Position numbers and translations under genes: made by a program. DNA of 5,457 nt from Chloroflexota bacterium (GTDB taxonomy: Bacteria > Chloroflexota > Dormibacteria > Dormibacterales > Dormibacteraceae), in assembly GCA_005888075.1 (NCBI GenBank), contig VBKD01000057.1, positions 1-5,457 of the forward strand, given 5' to 3'. The notes beneath the pieces were generated by a model that was not told where the DNA came from, did no database searches, and worked only from the letters and a program-made list of their open reading frames with translations. Below, one piece after another: positions 5,449 to 5,457 of the stretch (the stretch's first letter is position 1; each line of letters starts with the position of its first letter).

Positions 5449-5457
5449 CCAAAATTC

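Overview
The window is a high-GC bacterial segment (GC-rich by eye, not counted). All five genes I can support lie on the minus strand, so transcription runs from high to low coordinates. No rRNA, tRNA, CRISPR array, transposase or phage gene was seen. GC-rich sequence, GTG starts and short gene overlaps point to a free-living high-GC bacterium. I cannot assign a phylum: the intergenic repeat found here belongs to a type seen in many proteobacteria and other high-GC bacteria, and GlpABC is widespread.

The core (961-5064) is a complete glpA-glpB-glpC operon for the three-subunit, quinone-linked anaerobic-type glycerol-3-phosphate dehydrogenase. GlpA (FAD subunit, C-terminal [2Fe-2S] BFD-type domain) oxidises sn-glycerol-3-phosphate to dihydroxyacetone phosphate. 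GlpB is the second flavoprotein. GlpC carries an N-terminal ferredoxin region and two CCG domains and is expected to hand electrons to the membrane quinone pool. The genes are tightly coupled: glpA and glpB share an ATGA overlap, and glpC starts inside the end of glpB. No glpF, glpK, glpT or glpR is present, so uptake and phosphorylation of glycerol must be encoded elsewhere.

Upstream of glpA (5122-5385) is a small, very acidic protein built from four copies of a 19-residue repeat centred on G-[SD]-F-A-[ET]-G. I do not recognise a function for it. A perfect 10-bp hairpin lies further upstream at the window edge (5419-5448). Downstream of glpC, after a 103-bp gap with its own hairpin, is an alpha/beta hydrolase (1-857) with a recognisable Ser-Asp-His triad. 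It reaches the window edge at or within a codon or so of its end.

Two same-orientation copies of a short palindromic CCCTCTCCCC-type repeat flank the operon, one between the small acidic gene and glpA and one at the 3' end of glpC. The glpC copy is read in frame and appears to have replaced the normal stop codon, adding about 20 residues. GlpC also lacks the fourth cysteine of its first ferredoxin motif (Arg instead). The most unusual items are the repeat protein, this missing ligand, and the repeat-encoded tail.
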